A stretch of 7,055 nucleotides of DNA, from positions 1 to 7,055 of the forward strand of contig JAZNJX010000089.1 of the NCBI GenBank assembly GCA_045578245.1. The letters run 5' to 3'. Positions 6,774-7,055 of the stretch are shown in pieces; positions within the stretch are counted from its first letter, which is position 1; every line of letters begins with the position of its first letter. The position numbers were made by a program, and so were the translations under genes. The notes beneath the pieces were generated by a model. That model worked only from the letters and a program-made list of their open reading frames with translations, was not told the DNA's origin and made no database searches. This DNA is from Fimenecus sp045578245 (lineage in GTDB: Bacteria > Bacillota > Clostridia > Oscillospirales > Acutalibacteraceae).

Positions 6774-6840
6774 ATTTTAACAGAACACAAGTGAAAATGC
6801 AAGTGTTTTTTTCAATTTTTTTCATTTTTTACATTTTTAA
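6774..6840 (-). promoter_or_regulatory. Promoter of the 5S rRNA gene with A-tract upstream (UP) element
   Basis: On the minus strand, TTGCAT (6802-6797) lies 17 bp from TAAAAT (6779-6774). The predicted start near 6767 is about 28 nt before the mature 5S end. Phased A-runs immediately upstream (about 6805-6840: blocks of 5-7 As separated by short mixed bases) look like the UP element typical of rRNA promoters. A perfect TATAAT at 6871-6866 could be a second upstream promoter, but its -35 is poor. Confidence 0.6.
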
Positions 6841-6894
6841 CAAATACACACTCTAAAAAATAGTGATTATAGGTCAAAAACACACAAAAATGTA

Positions 6895-6924
6895 CAGAAA
6901 GCAGGGCTTTTCACCCTGCTTCTG
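6895..6924 (-). terminator. Hairpin terminator after the gene at the right edge, possibly bidirectional
   Basis: AAGCAGGG (6899-6906) pairs with CCCTGCTT (6914-6921) around a 7-nt loop. CAG/CTG outside a one-base bulge extends the stem to 11 bp. It starts 6 nt after the stop codon at 6931. On the minus strand the tail is TACATTTTTGTGTG, a moderate T-run set back by a few bases. The plus-strand side (ATTTTATTATTTC) is also T-rich, so it could stop transcription both ways. Confidence 0.7.
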
Positions 6925-6930
6925 ATTTTA

Positions 6931-7055
6931 TTATTTCATTTTTGCAATATCAAACATAATGTTTTCATATCCCTTATCAGGAGAAACTGCAGTATACATT
7001 ACAACTGTATTGGTAACAAAATCAATATTTGTATGCTTTGAGAAGTTTACATCCT
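6931..7055 (-). CDS. C-terminal fragment of an unrecognised protein
   Basis: One minus-strand frame stays open from the window edge through 40 complete codons to a TAA at 6931-6933, and the other two minus frames are interrupted near the edge. The residues include DVNFSKHTNIDFVTNTVVMY and end in FDIAKMK. The stretch alternates hydrophobic and polar residues as in beta strands (VTNTVVMYTAVS) and then ends in a short helix-like tail. I do not recognise the family. The frame is supported by the stop codon lying 6 nt before a terminator hairpin and by its orientation matching all neighbours. The 5' end and most of the protein are outside the window. Confidence 0.6.
   Translation of the reverse strand, partial: DVNFSKHTNIDFVTNTVVMYTAVSPDKGYENIMFDIAKMK

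Overview
The window comes from a low-GC Gram-positive bacterium, most likely a member of the Clostridia (Oscillospirales/Ruminococcus-like). The signs are AT-rich intergenic DNA, purine-rich Shine-Dalgarno sites, a Bacillus-like 89-aa S15, a roughly 700-residue Firmicutes-type class B PBP, and the mreB-mreC-mreD-PBP2 order. The lineage is inferred from style and was not tested by a search. All genes I can support lie on the minus strand, so they are transcribed from high to low coordinates.

In transcription order the window holds: (1) the C-terminal 40 codons of an unrecognised protein (7055-6931), closed by a hairpin; (2) a stand-alone 5S rRNA gene (about 6739-6625) with its own promoter, an A-tract upstream element and an intrinsic terminator, and no 16S, 23S or tRNA beside it; (3) a cell-elongation operon, mreB (6471-5482), mreC (5462-4626), mreD (4619-4092) and mrdA/PBP2 (4058-1953), starting from a promoter whose -35 sits at the centre of a 13-bp-arm inverted repeat; (4) rpsO (ribosomal protein S15, 1811-1542), with its own strong promoter and a structured leader; (5) the first 452 codons of pnp (polynucleotide phosphorylase, 1358 to beyond position 1), preceded by a hairpin of about 88 nt.

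MreB filaments, MreC, MreD and the transpeptidase PBP2 form the core of the rod complex that inserts peptidoglycan along the lateral wall. The partner glycosyltransferase RodA is not in the window. The rpsO-pnp pair is a widely conserved ribosome and RNA-decay unit.

This is core genome, and I see no mobile element, CRISPR array or defence system. The points most worth a second look are regulatory or concern the active site: an rpsO leader that can form a pseudoknot plus a hairpin covering the ribosome binding site; a long double-stranded leader before pnp, like the autoregulatory stem of other bacteria; a MreB with Lys in place of the usual catalytic Glu; the solitary 5S gene; and the dyad over the mre promoter. 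No stretch longer than about 190 bases lacks a gene.
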